Assembly (NCBI GenBank): GCA_027068975.1
Contig: JALXFN010000101.1
Span: forward strand, 1-48,544
Source of the DNA: Campylobacteraceae bacterium
GTDB taxonomy: Bacteria; Campylobacterota; Campylobacteria; Campylobacterales; Sulfurovaceae
Reading direction: 5' to 3'
DNA: 48,544 nucleotides
Shown: positions 32,195-41,015 of the stretch, piece by piece
Layout: every line of letters starts with the position of its first letter
Position numbering within the stretch: position 1 is the stretch's first letter
Translations under genes and position numbers: made by a program
Notes under the pieces: generated by a model
The model's database searches: none
What the model was told of the DNA's origin: nothing
The model's input: the letters and a program-made list of their open reading frames with translations, nothing else

Positions 32195-33892
32195 TTATCG
32201 TATCTTCTCTTCTCTATCTTGAATTAAAGTTTTAAATTTAATCATATCATGATAACTATCATAAATAAATTGTATATTTTTCTCTCCATCTTTTTTATGA
32301 TTAACCACTTGATTATAATGTTTTTTTAAAGCCATACAACCTTTTAACCTCAAATCTTTCAACTTTTTATCTTTCCAACTAAAATCAACCTCTGTAGGCA
32401 CATCAGAGGTAGGTGTAAAAACAAATGGTAATCCAAAATTTTTAATCATCTCTATATAACGCGTTGACAAAAGATTATGTTTTGAATCAATAACTATTTT
32501 ATCATCTTCAAAACAGCTATCAATCATTGATTTTTCATACTCTTCCTCAATCTCATAAATATAATCTCCTATCTTTTTTGAGCTATTGTTTAGAAAAAAA
32601 TCTGAGTTTTCTTCCCAAACACTCTCTGCCTTACTGTTCCGATTTAAAAACTGTATAGTAGTCCGAAAACCATATTTCTCACAACTTAGTGGATAAAAAT
32701 CATACGTCATTAATCCATCGTCAAGTATCAAATCTAACGCTAAAGGGTTTTTAGCTAACTTTCTACCCTCTAATGGCTCTTTAATATATTTAGAAAGAGA
32801 CAAGATATAATCAGATGTAAAATCTATCTCTTCAACTCCAAGTGCTTCTGTGGTATCTATGTTGGTTAAGAACCACCCCTCTACCATACACTTCTTTAAG
32901 CCCCCTGAGGTATCTTGTGAGATACGCAATATTACTTTTTGAACTTCACGATTATGTTTAGCTCTCTCTTTTAGTTCTTGGCAACCCTCTTTAGAAAACT
33001 TCTCTAAATAACTATTCTTAATACCTAACTCTTGAAAAATACACGAAAGAGAGGATTTTTTATGTTTAAGTGCAAGTGTTAAAAGTTCGTTAAAATCTTT
33101 ACTTTTTAATATCTCTTTGAAACCTAAATCGTCTCTGTCTATATATTCAAGTAGTTTAGATTTGAACTCTCTTGTAGAAAATTTCTCTTGTATCGTAGTT
33201 CTAATCTCCCAAACCTCTTTATTATAAGCCATAGCAAGATGAGACAACTCACCAATATCTATAGATTTTGATACAATATCTTGTCCCTGTTTTTTTAAAG
33301 GCTTTCGTATATCTTCTGCAATATCACCTAAAGTAATTTTACCTGTTTCATCCGTACCACAAGCACTCTCTATAGCTCGACAAAAAAAGTGAGTAAACAA
33401 ACCACCCTCAACACCCCAACTCTCATAAGATGGCTGTATATAATTTGAAGAGGTCAATATTTGTATGTTGTTATTGTTACCTGTTTCAATCTCTGCTTGA
33501 CCACTATAACAAGTATCTAAAATAATAGTAAGCGTTGTAGGTTGAAGCTTATCGTTTAAATAGGCAACCAACTCTTTTGTTGTAATATTTTGAGTCTCAT
33601 CATCAGAGAGCTTTAGCGTATATTCATCAAGTATATTGTCTTCATGGTCTATTCCATGACCTGTAAAATAGAATAGAACATCTTTAACTTTATCATCTTT
33701 ATAGCTATGTAAGTTATTAAAAAAGCTTCGTTTTAATTTTTTTTCATCTTTCTCAACAATCGTCCAATTATGCTCTAAAGCTTTTCTCATTTTTTGAACA
33801 TCATCTGACAAATACTCTAAAGGAGTCTTATCATTAGGTGAACTTTTTGCCTCCCCATGAAAAATAAAAGCAATTTTTGAGCTATTTGGCAT
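32195..33892 (-). CDS. Caspase-fold protease with a VMAP-C-like region
   Basis: A 565-residue protein. Residues 1-210 are a caspase/C14-type peptidase: IAFIFHGEAKS, catalytic His79 in YFTGHGIDHED and Cys128 in ILDTCYSGQAE. A helical link (about 225-330) could be an effector-associated domain. The C-terminal part from about 335 (VILRISQDTSGG, then LALDLILDDGLMTYDFYPL and EKYGFRTTIQFLNRNSK) follows the VMAP-C pattern of MoxR-vWA-associated proteins; this part is my judgement. The likely action is cleavage of cell proteins after activation, leading to dormancy or death. Both catalytic residues are present. A gap of 3 nt separates it from the gene upstream. Confidence 0.87.
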   Translation of the reverse strand: MPNSSKIAFIFHGEAKSSPNDKTPLEYLSDDVQKMRKALEHNWTIVEKDEKKLKRSFFNNLHSYKDDKVKDVLFYFTGHGIDHEDNILDEYTLKLSDDETQNITTKELVAYLNDKLQPTTLTIILDTCYSGQAEIETGNNNNIQILTSSNYIQPSYESWGVEGGLFTHFFCRAIESACGTDETGKITLGDIAEDIRKPLKKQGQDIVSKSIDIGELSHLAMAYNKEVWEIRTTIQEKFSTREFKSKLLEYIDRDDLGFKEILKSKDFNELLTLALKHKKSSLSCIFQELGIKNSYLEKFSKEGCQELKERAKHNREVQKVILRISQDTSGGLKKCMVEGWFLTNIDTTEALGVEEIDFTSDYILSLSKYIKEPLEGRKLAKNPLALDLILDDGLMTYDFYPLSCEKYGFRTTIQFLNRNSKAESVWEENSDFFLNNSSKKIGDYIYEIEEEYEKSMIDSCFEDDKIVIDSKHNLLSTRYIEMIKNFGLPFVFTPTSDVPTEVDFSWKDKKLKDLRLKGCMALKKHYNQVVNHKKDGEKNIQFIYDSYHDMIKFKTLIQDREEKIR

Positions 33893-33895
33893 TTA

Positions 33896-34267
33896 TTAAT
33901 CCTTAAAGAGGTACTCTATCTCATTCTCATCATACTTCTCAAAAAGCTCTTTAAGTTTATCATCTCGTTCTTGACGAGTTAGTCGCTCTTCTTTTCTTTC
34001 TCTGCCATTTACTTTATAGTGTAACTTATACTCATTTTCTGCTATTCTCGTTGCTCTTCGCTTCTCTACATAGTTTAACACATCTAAAAACTTACCTATC
34101 GCTTCAAGTGTGAGTTTACTAACAACCACCCAAGCAATTGCTTCAGGACCACTTTTTGCACCTGTTTTTTCACTTTGTATGGTCTCTACCTCTGTAGTTA
34201 TATGTTGTGCTTTGAGTTGCTTGTTTAGCTCTTTTAAAAATTCTGAATTATCTGATACTATTTTCAT
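33896..34267 (-). CDS. Small EACC1-like component of the conflict module
   Basis: The start is set at ATG 34267, which has GGGGA at good spacing; a start 21 nt upstream has none. The 123-residue protein has a short beta-alpha lead (MKIVSDNSEFLKELNKQLKA), a Gly/Ser turn (GAKSGPEAI), a hydrophobic helix pair (AWVVVSKLTLEAIGKFLDVL) and a charged tail. This resembles effector-associated constant components (EACC1) found with caspase or trypsin effectors in similar operons, but similarity is by pattern only. It is the first gene of the operon and is 3 nt from the caspase gene. It may hold the effector inactive or link it to the sensor. Confidence 0.65.
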   Translation of the reverse strand: MKIVSDNSEFLKELNKQLKAQHITTEVETIQSEKTGAKSGPEAIAWVVVSKLTLEAIGKFLDVLNYVEKRRATRIAENEYKLHYKVNGRERKEERLTRQERDDKLKELFEKYDENEIEYLFKD

Positions 34268-34380
34268 TCTATTTCCCCAATTCATCAATATTCTAAAGTA
34301 TATCTAAATATTTAAAAATAATCAAAAAAAACAAGAAGACTAAAACTCCTTTAAGCCAAAAGCCCAACAAAGAAACAAAT

Positions 34381-34615
34381 ACTACTTATACGCATTAGAA
34401 ATTATTACTTTAGGGGCATGGACTTCAGTCCATGTAATACCCATTTTCATAGGGGCATGGACTTTAGTCCATGTTTATATATTCTTTTTCCGTGGACTAA
34501 AGTCCACGCCCCTAAGAGCAATAAATTCAGTCGCTGTTTCAGGGGCAGTGACTTCAGTCGCTGTAATACTTTTTTTCATGGACTAAAGTCCATGCCCCGA
34601 CACACTACTTATACG
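34381..34615. repeat. 12-bp direct repeat around REP cluster 6
   Basis: ACTACTTATACG occurs at 34381-34392 and again at 34604-34615, where it forms the rlpA stop codon and last codons. The 211 bp between hold REP cluster 6. It looks like a target-site duplication or a copied gene end. Confidence 0.6.
34413..34599. repeat. REP-like palindrome cluster 6, right border of the island
   Basis: Six units at 34417, 34456, 34491, 34519, 34546 and 34577 with the same order of types as cluster 2. The two clusters are nearly identical over about 185 bp in direct orientation. No gene lies between 34289 and 34604; the left part is plain AT-rich DNA that should hold the promoter of the conflict operon. Confidence 0.88.
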
Positions 34616-35390
34616 ACCAAAACAACCCATACCCATGAATAAGCCCGAGCTTCTTTAACTTCTTTAGTTTCTTTATGGCTTTTTCTTTGTTTGCTGGTAG
34701 GTATGATTTGATTTTATAGAACTTGTCATATTTTAATATGTATGAAAAAGCAAGATGTTTTTTGAGCTTTTTTTCATATTTTTTAGCATTGGAAAGTTTA
34801 GAAAACCTTCCAAACTCTACAGGCACATTTGTCTCATCGGGGCTTATGTAGGCATAGTTGTTTATGACTATTCTATCTAATGATAGGGCAGAGAGTTCTC
34901 TTACTTTAGGTGCTTTATGTTCTACAGGTTCTGCTGATAGCCCTACTTTAGGGACAGAGACAACCTCTATATGCACAGGAGCAACCCCTTGCTCTTTTGT
35001 CCCTAAGTAAGTCGCTGCACCTTTTGAGAGGTCTAGCTCTCTGTTATTCCAAAAAGGTCCACGGTCATCTATGCGTACCTCTAGTGACTTACCATTGGCA
35101 GGATTTGTAACTCTTATGACGGTACCCAAAGGGTAAGTTTTATGAGCTGCAGAGTAACCATTCATATCATAGATATTTCCTAAAGCTGTTTGCCGTCCAT
35201 GAAAGTACTCACCATACCAACTTGCCATGATGTCTTTAGACTCCCCTATGGCTACTTTATGTGGATAATAGGTGATATTTTTAACCGTATAGGGATGAAG
35301 TGAAGCTTTTATTCTTGCTGCTTCTCTACTCTTCCCATAAAGAGAAGAGGAGAGAGAAAAAGTGAGTAGAAAAAGTAATAATATCTTCAA
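34605..35390 (-). CDS. rlpA: RlpA-like septal ring protein (DPBB and SPOR domains)
   Basis: A 261-residue exported protein (signal MKILLLFLLTFSLSSSLYG). The double-psi beta-barrel domain shows ASWYGEYFHGRQTALGNIYD, AAHKTYPLGTVIRVTN and EVRIDDRGPF, the RlpA lytic-transglycosylase core with its Asp. The C-terminal about 75 residues (VEFGRFSKLSNAKKYEKKLK) form a SPOR domain that binds stripped glycan at the septum. There is no lipobox Cys. It is 2 nt from envC upstream in the operon. Its last codons are repeated at 34381. Confidence 0.9.
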   Translation of the reverse strand: MKILLLFLLTFSLSSSLYGKSREAARIKASLHPYTVKNITYYPHKVAIGESKDIMASWYGEYFHGRQTALGNIYDMNGYSAAHKTYPLGTVIRVTNPANGKSLEVRIDDRGPFWNNRELDLSKGAATYLGTKEQGVAPVHIEVVSVPKVGLSAEPVEHKAPKVRELSALSLDRIVINNYAYISPDETNVPVEFGRFSKLSNAKKYEKKLKKHLAFSYILKYDKFYKIKSYLPANKEKAIKKLKKLKKLGLIHGYGLFWSYK

Positions 35391-35392
35391 AA

Positions 35393-36646
35393 TTATAGAC
35401 GAATTAGATTTAATGGATTCATGTGTTTGTTGTCTTTGGTAACTTCAAACATTAAAGATTTGTCTACTTTCCCTATAATCGCACCTTTTGAAAGTTTTTT
35501 TCCTACAGATATACCAGGTGCCAAGCGAGAGAGTTTTGCATAGATGGTATGTATACCACCTGAATGTTCGACAATAACAACTTTACCCAACATACCACCA
35601 CTGTTTTCAGAAAATACAATCTTGCCCTTTAAAACAGCTCTAACTTTTGAACCACTGTGAGGTGCCTTTAAGGTTATGGATTTATTAAAAATTTTAAACT
35701 TATAGATAGGGTCGGTATAGGTACCAAACTTTTTGATAAGCCTTGCACCTTTTAGAGGTGAAATGGTTTTCGCATCAGTATATTTAATAATTTTAGAGGA
35801 TGATACGCTTGGAACATTTGCATATTCTACTGAAGTATCTGCTGAAGTATATTCCTCTCTCTTTTCTACTTTTGCATTTAATGCTTGTTCTCTTGCTGCT
35901 TTTTTTCTATTTAGCTCTCGTTGCCTTGCTTCTTTTTGGGCATCTAATTTAATAATTTTCAAACTTGCTAATTTTCTTTCTAGTTTTTTACGACTTGCTT
36001 TTATTCGGTTAAAACGTTTTTTATAAATTGCTTTGTTTCTTATTAACTCTTGAACAATCTTATCTTGTTCTCTCTTTTTCTCTTCATACTCTTTACGTTC
36101 ATTTATATACGCTTGAATATTTTTTTTAATACTAAGTTCCTGAGAGCTTAAACTCGTTCTTTTATGCTCTAAATCTATTAGCTCTTTTTTAAGAGATTCA
36201 AGTTCTTCATTATTTCTCTTGCTATAAACTCTATAAACTTCCTTTGTCATCACCGACTCACTGGTAGGAGTATGAAGCTCTTCAAGTGCCAGTGCCATAG
36301 AGAAATTTTTAGAAATCAACTCAACAAACTGAAGTTGTTTTTCATCTATACTCTTTGTAAGTGTCTCTAATTTTTCTTTTAATTCTGTACTTTTCTTTGT
36401 CAATTCAGTATAAATTTGCTCATCATCTTTAATCTTTTTTTCCAAACTTTCTAATTTAGAATTTAATTCTTCACTATTGGCTTTGGCTGATAGTATTTGT
36501 TTAGCTATTTTTGAAAGTTCTTTATTCATTTTATTATATTCAATATTCTTAGCACTTAACTGTTTTTTGCTTTTTTTTATTTTACTATCCACAGAGGTTG
36601 CAGACAGTAAAGAGATAAATAAAAAAAGAGAAAGTAAAATTTTCAT
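35393..36646 (-). CDS. envC: Murein hydrolase activator EnvC (coiled coil plus LytM)
   Basis: A 417-residue exported protein. The signal peptide is at 1-18, a long coiled coil spans about 20-245, a linker follows, and a LytM/M23 domain covers about 300-417 (LKAPHSGSKVRAVLKGKIVF, KVVIVEHSGGIHTIYAKLS). The metal-binding HxxxD set is incomplete, as in EnvC proteins that activate amidases and do not cut glycans themselves. ftsX and ftsE precede it in the operon, matching the FtsEX-EnvC division complex. Confidence 0.9.
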   Translation of the reverse strand: MKILLSLFLFISLLSATSVDSKIKKSKKQLSAKNIEYNKMNKELSKIAKQILSAKANSEELNSKLESLEKKIKDDEQIYTELTKKSTELKEKLETLTKSIDEKQLQFVELISKNFSMALALEELHTPTSESVMTKEVYRVYSKRNNEELESLKKELIDLEHKRTSLSSQELSIKKNIQAYINERKEYEEKKREQDKIVQELIRNKAIYKKRFNRIKASRKKLERKLASLKIIKLDAQKEARQRELNRKKAAREQALNAKVEKREEYTSADTSVEYANVPSVSSSKIIKYTDAKTISPLKGARLIKKFGTYTDPIYKFKIFNKSITLKAPHSGSKVRAVLKGKIVFSENSGGMLGKVVIVEHSGGIHTIYAKLSRLAPGISVGKKLSKGAIIGKVDKSLMFEVTKDNKHMNPLNLIRL

Positions 36647-37459
36647 CTACTCTTCTTCTTTCACATTAATAACAACAAGAAATACAGCCACAAGCACTAT
36701 TGAAATTGAAGCAAAAAGTAAGATAAAAAAGTCAGAAAGATAAAAAACAGACTCTACATTTTCTTTTAAAATACTCATATGTGTGTCTCGTATCCACATA
36801 TTTTGTATAACGAAAAAAACTCCACTTGTAATAATGGCTGAAAGAATAGCATCAACAACAGATAAGTTAATAAGTACTTTAGACCTTAAAAAGAGTGAAG
36901 CACCAAATATCTCCATAACTTTCATGCGTTGTGCATGTAAAAAATTCCAAACTTCCATCTGTTTTAAAATAAGAAAGAAACCAATAATAGTCATAAAAAC
37001 AATAAATGTATTAAAAGAGAATTTAATAAAAGAGAAAAGTTCATATTGTGACTGATAGACGGAATTGAACGTCTCTATACGTGTAATATCTTCACTCTTT
37101 TTTAAATTAGATTTTACCTCTGCTAACTCTGATATGCTTAAATATTTATTTAATTTAATAGAATAAAAATTTGGTAAAGAATGTTCTAAATTCTCTCCTT
37201 TATCTTTTTCCAAATCAATATTGACACTGTTTAAAATCTTTGATTTCTTAATCTCTTCAACTTTTAAAACATGTTTATCCCATGACCGAAAATCATCTAT
37301 ACTCATCTCATTTTTAGCTACAACCATCATAGTATATCCATTTTTAAGACTTTTTTCAAAACTTTCGGTTGTACGGTCAAATACAATAAAAAATTCTAAG
37401 CCAAGTAAAATAGCCATTAATGGGAAAATAAGAGAGAGGTGTGTCTTAATGAACTTCAC
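36647..37459 (-). CDS. ftsX: Cell division protein FtsX
   Basis: A membrane protein with four segments, an extracytoplasmic loop between the first and second, and the terminal pair ISIVLVAVFLVVINV near the end. AGGAGG lies 8 nt before GTG 37459, which gives 270 residues and a 14-nt overlap with ftsE; an ATG at 37477 begins upstream of that site and is less likely. With FtsE it forms an ABC-type complex that drives EnvC at the septum. The stop adjoins the envC start with no gap. Confidence 0.88.
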   Translation of the reverse strand: MKFIKTHLSLIFPLMAILLGLEFFIVFDRTTESFEKSLKNGYTMMVVAKNEMSIDDFRSWDKHVLKVEEIKKSKILNSVNIDLEKDKGENLEHSLPNFYSIKLNKYLSISELAEVKSNLKKSEDITRIETFNSVYQSQYELFSFIKFSFNTFIVFMTIIGFFLILKQMEVWNFLHAQRMKVMEIFGASLFLRSKVLINLSVVDAILSAIITSGVFFVIQNMWIRDTHMSILKENVESVFYLSDFFILLFASISIVLVAVFLVVINVKEEE

Positions 37460-38123
37460 GAATGTTTCCTCCTGCATCTATGCTAAAGTGTCTATATGGA
37501 ATGTTAAACATCATTGGTATTCTATGTGTTACAACCACGATAGTAGTATCTAATTGCTGACAAGCATTTTCCATTAAGTCCCAAATAACATTTGAAGAGT
37601 ACTCATCAAGGTTACCTGTAGGTTCATCTGCCAAGATTAAAAATGGATTTTTTGCCATAGCCCGTGCTACACCTACTCTCTGTTGTTCCCCCCCTGAAAG
37701 CTCCAAAGGATATTTCTCTTCTTTACCTGTTAATTTAACATGATGAAGCAGACGCTTTGCTTGACTACTTTGAACCTCTGCTGAATAACCAGCTATCCAT
37801 AATGGTAAAACCACATTTTTTTCAACTGTCCATTCATTAATGAGTTTATAATCTTGGAAAACTATACCCAAATGGGTTCTAAGCTCTTGCAACTTATGTT
37901 TAATAATATTCGTCATATCAAGTCCACCAATATTAAGTTGACCATCTTGTGGTTTCAAATTTCCATAAAAAGCCTTTAGCAGTGTTGACTTACCACTACC
38001 ACTAGGACCTGTTATAAAAACAAAGTCCCCTTTTTTTATTTCAAAGGTAGCATTATTAATAATTTTTTCTGTACTATCGTAAGCCAGAGTTAAATTTTTT
38101 GCTGTTATTACATTTTCAGACAT
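37446..38123 (-). CDS. ftsE: Cell division ATP-binding protein FtsE
   Basis: A 225-residue ABC ATPase: Walker [13 protein letters not shown]-loop FQDYKLI, signature [12 protein letters not shown], Walker [14 protein letters not shown] and switch His in VVTHR. It powers FtsX for septal wall hydrolysis. The ATG overlaps the trmB stop by 8 nt, and the 3' end overlaps ftsX. Confidence 0.94.
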   Translation of the reverse strand: MSENVITAKNLTLAYDSTEKIINNATFEIKKGDFVFITGPSGSGKSTLLKAFYGNLKPQDGQLNIGGLDMTNIIKHKLQELRTHLGIVFQDYKLINEWTVEKNVVLPLWIAGYSAEVQSSQAKRLLHHVKLTGKEEKYPLELSGGEQQRVGVARAMAKNPFLILADEPTGNLDEYSSNVIWDLMENACQQLDTTIVVVTHRIPMMFNIPYRHFSIDAGGNIREVH

Positions 38124-39291
38124 GTAAATACTCCATAATTTTTAAATGCGTTTTAAAGTTTGTAACTGTTTTCACAGGATTAGAATGATAATAATAGGTC
38201 TCTTTTCTACTCATATAGATAAATTTATGTTCTGGTCTATCAAAACTTCCAAATGCCAGTTTTATTAAAATAGCATCATCTTCAATTTTAAATACCCTCT
38301 CAAAATGGATAAAAGCCTCTTCAAAAACTATAGGTTTAAAGCTTATTTTATCTAAAGTTTCATTTTTATAAGATAATTCTTTAAAAGAAAAATTAAAGTC
38401 TAATACCCTCTCTTCTGACACTTCAGCACAAGTAACATAGACATCATAGATGTCTTTCTCTTGCTTTAACCATCTTGCTTCATATTTACTTGTCACAGCT
38501 AAAGCTTCATTTTTACGGATTTCTACAGATGTTTTAAGAACCTTTTCACCCAAAAATGTTTCTAATGAGTACCAAAAGTACTTATGACTATCGGTTCTTA
38601 ACTCTAATCTACCACCTTTTTCGAGAACACGCATGGACTCTTTTAGAAATGAAGAAGATATCACTCGTCTTTGTGGTTTTTTATCCCAAGGTACAGGGAA
38701 ATGAACAAATATTTGATGACATAAGTTAGAAGGTATCATCTCTAAAAGAAGCCGTGCATCATAGTTGACTACCCATACATTTGTCAAACCCAAAAGTTCT
38801 ATCTGCTTAAGTACTTGTGCAGCAGAAGGTGTATGAATCTCTATACCTATAAAAAGTCTATCTGGATTGTTCTGAGCCTGATACAGAAGATGCTTTCCTG
38901 AACCAAACCCCACCTCTATGGCAACACTTTCAAAAGGGTAGACGATATTGTCAAAGTCCTCTATACTTTTCTCATAAGCGTTAGCAAGTAAAGGTTTATT
39001 TTTATGAATGGTAATATTTGACTGAAGAACCTCTAGTTTTAAGCCATTAGATATATCAGCAATGGCTTGTTTTACTAAATTTACATTCAAGGGTCTGGTT
39101 ACTTTGTCATATTTTAAAAGCCAATTTTCAGGACTCTTTTTGATATGTAAAAGAAAAGACTCATCTTCAAGATGAACACCAATAAGTTCATCTTCACTAT
39201 AATTGTCTTGTGCAATAAAAAGAACTTTTGTATTGTGATACTCCTCTTGAATAAGAGAAGTATCAAAAGGTTTAACTGTTATATGTGGCAT
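38116..39291 (-). CDS. trmB: tRNA (guanine-N7-)-methyltransferase, long form
   Basis: A 391-residue protein that methylates G46 of tRNA. The SAM-binding core is IEVGFGSGKHLLYQAQNNPD, with FIGIEIHTPSAAQVLKQIEL and the TrmB signature FVHFPVPWDKKPQRR. About 120 residues at the N-terminus and 120 at the C-terminus surround it; long forms like this are usual in Campylobacterota. The gene is 8 nt after the FN3 lipoprotein gene and overlaps ftsE. Confidence 0.93.
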   Translation of the reverse strand: MPHITVKPFDTSLIQEEYHNTKVLFIAQDNYSEDELIGVHLEDESFLLHIKKSPENWLLKYDKVTRPLNVNLVKQAIADISNGLKLEVLQSNITIHKNKPLLANAYEKSIEDFDNIVYPFESVAIEVGFGSGKHLLYQAQNNPDRLFIGIEIHTPSAAQVLKQIELLGLTNVWVVNYDARLLLEMIPSNLCHQIFVHFPVPWDKKPQRRVISSSFLKESMRVLEKGGRLELRTDSHKYFWYSLETFLGEKVLKTSVEIRKNEALAVTSKYEARWLKQEKDIYDVYVTCAEVSEERVLDFNFSFKELSYKNETLDKISFKPIVFEEAFIHFERVFKIEDDAILIKLAFGSFDRPEHKFIYMSRKETYYYHSNPVKTVTNFKTHLKIMEYLHV

Positions 39292-39299
39292 TAAATCCC

Positions 39300-39980
39300 T
39301 TACCTAGTTTGAATAGTAATAACTTTACTAGGCTTAGAGAGACTATCATCATATCCAACAGCTATAACTCTATACGTATAGTTAAATCCTGGAGCTACAT
39401 AGGTGTCTATATACTCTGACATCATACGGTTTTTAACACTTGCTATCCACTTCCATTTCTCACCATTAATACTTTTTTCAACTTTATACATCTTAACCAG
39501 TTTGTTAGGGTGTGGACGCCATATTAACTTAATAGCATTACTTGCTTTTTGAAAACCCTGAAAAAATGTAATGGCTTCAAATGGTGGTTTGGTTTTAACT
39601 GCAATTACTTGTCCATGTGGTGACTCAAACCCACCTTTTATAGTAGTAAAAGTGTATGTATATGCTGAGTTCTGAGCCAAGCCTGTGTCGACATAATGTG
39701 AAGCAAAAGGACTATTTACAGTTGCAACTTTTATCAGCTCTTTTTGAGGACTGTTTACATAAGTATTTTTTACTGTTCTGTATATATTGATACCATCCAA
39801 ATGTTTTGTAGCCACAGGTTGCCACTCAAAAGCTACAGAAGTGCTACTTGTTACAGCTTTTACATTATTCAGCTTTGGTAAATTTGGGTCAAGCTGATGA
39901 TTCATCATCACTGCTGGATTACAACCGTTCAGTAATAGTAGGGAAATAGCTGTCAATGATATGAGGGTTAATTTTTTCAT
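39300..39980 (-). CDS. Lipoprotein with two fibronectin type III-like domains
   Basis: A 226-residue lipoprotein (lipobox LLNGC, Cys20). Two FN3-like domains follow: SSTSVAFEWQPV ... YTYTFTTIKGG and ASNAIKLIWRPHPNK ... YTYRVIAVGYDDS. Such domains bind proteins or glycans at the outer membrane or cell wall. AAGGAG precedes the ATG, which lies 62 nt inside the rluD gene in another frame. Specific function unknown. Confidence 0.83.
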   Translation of the reverse strand: MKKLTLISLTAISLLLLNGCNPAVMMNHQLDPNLPKLNNVKAVTSSTSVAFEWQPVATKHLDGINIYRTVKNTYVNSPQKELIKVATVNSPFASHYVDTGLAQNSAYTYTFTTIKGGFESPHGQVIAVKTKPPFEAITFFQGFQKASNAIKLIWRPHPNKLVKMYKVEKSINGEKWKWIASVKNRMMSEYIDTYVAPGFNYTYRVIAVGYDDSLSKPSKVITIQTR

Positions 39981-40899
39981 TAATCTCTCCTTGGTTAAAT
40001 TTATTAAAAATAAAATCTTGCATATCAGAAAAAAGTGGAGCTACAAACTCCATCTTCTCTCCTGTTGTAGGATGTAACATATATAGTTTATATGCGTGTA
40101 AAAATACTCTGTTAATTATAGCTTTTTTGCTCTTAAAACCATATAAATCATCCCCCAAAATATGTCTACCCAAACTCTCTAAATGCACCCTAATTTGGTG
40201 GGTTCTACCTGTGAAAAGTTTAACGGCTATTAATTCAAATTTCTTATCTCCCTTATCACTTTGAGCTAATTTATAAAAAACAGACTTTGCCTCTTTTCCA
40301 TTTTCTCGTACATCCATTTTTAGGCGATTGTTTGGGTTACGGCCTATTGGTTTTTCGACTATTCCATTATCTTTTAAGGGGTAGTCTATAAGAGCTAGAT
40401 AATAACGTCCCATGCTCTTATCTTGTAACTGTTCACTTAGTCTTTGATGGGCTTCATTGGTCTTGGCTATCACCAAAGCACCTGTTGTATTTTTATCTAT
40501 TCTATGTACTATTCCATGACGCTCTTCACCAGAGATAGTAGAGAGAGAAATACCTTTTTTTATAAGCCAATCCACCAAAGTAGCCTCTTTAACCGATGGA
40601 GCAGGATGCACCACCAAACCAGCTGGTTTGTTGACGACTAGCATAACATCATCTTCATAGAGTATCTCAACATCAAAGTCTACTACCACAGGCTCTTTAG
40701 GAATAACCTCTTTAAAACTATAAGAGATGGTATCTCCTACTAAAAGTTTTTTACCAGTTTTTAGCACGGTTTTCCCATTAACCTCTACCAACCCCTCTTT
40801 GATGAGTTGTTCGACCTGATTTCGGCTCTTCTGTAGCTCTGTTGTTAATATTTTGTCCAATCGTCCAGCCTCTTGAACTTCAAATGATTCTAAATCCAT
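39919..40899 (-). CDS. rluD: Ribosomal large-subunit pseudouridine synthase, RluD family
   Basis: A 326-residue RluA-family enzyme. An N-terminal S4 RNA-binding domain (RLDKILTTELQKSRNQVEQL) is followed by the catalytic motif HGIVHRIDKNTTGALVIAK (catalytic Asp) and FTGRTHQIRVHL. It makes pseudouridines in 23S rRNA. RluD fits the S4 plus catalytic layout best, but RluC-type specificity is not excluded. The last 62 nt overlap the start of the lipoprotein gene. Confidence 0.9.
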   Translation of the reverse strand: MDLESFEVQEAGRLDKILTTELQKSRNQVEQLIKEGLVEVNGKTVLKTGKKLLVGDTISYSFKEVIPKEPVVVDFDVEILYEDDVMLVVNKPAGLVVHPAPSVKEATLVDWLIKKGISLSTISGEERHGIVHRIDKNTTGALVIAKTNEAHQRLSEQLQDKSMGRYYLALIDYPLKDNGIVEKPIGRNPNNRLKMDVRENGKEAKSVFYKLAQSDKGDKKFELIAVKLFTGRTHQIRVHLESLGRHILGDDLYGFKSKKAIINRVFLHAYKLYMLHPTTGEKMEFVAPLFSDMQDFIFNKFNQGEINEKINPHIIDSYFPTITERL

Positions 40900-40963
40900 T
40901 TTTCTCTTTTTATACTATATTTTATAAAATTATATCCAAATCAATAATTGTTTAAAAACTTAA

Positions 40964-40995
40964 TTTAGATATAATATATAAAATTAATATCTAAA
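40964..40995. promoter_or_regulatory. 9-bp inverted repeat over the promoter of the exported protein at 41016
   Basis: TTTAGATAT at 40964-40972 and ATATCTAAA at 40987-40995 are exact reverse complements, 14 nt apart. GATATAAT inside the left arm serves as a -10 box. This may be an operator for an unknown regulator, or a chance feature of AT-rich DNA. It lies in the divergent gap to rluD. Confidence 0.4.
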
Positions 40996-41015
40996 ACTAC
41001 TATAAAGGACTTTTT

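Noticed and set aside
24829-34599. REP palindromes as simple transcription terminators
   Set aside because: They occur in multi-unit clusters, in two arm families and next to a RAYT; some lie inside an operon (avd/RT). A side role as terminators is still possible.
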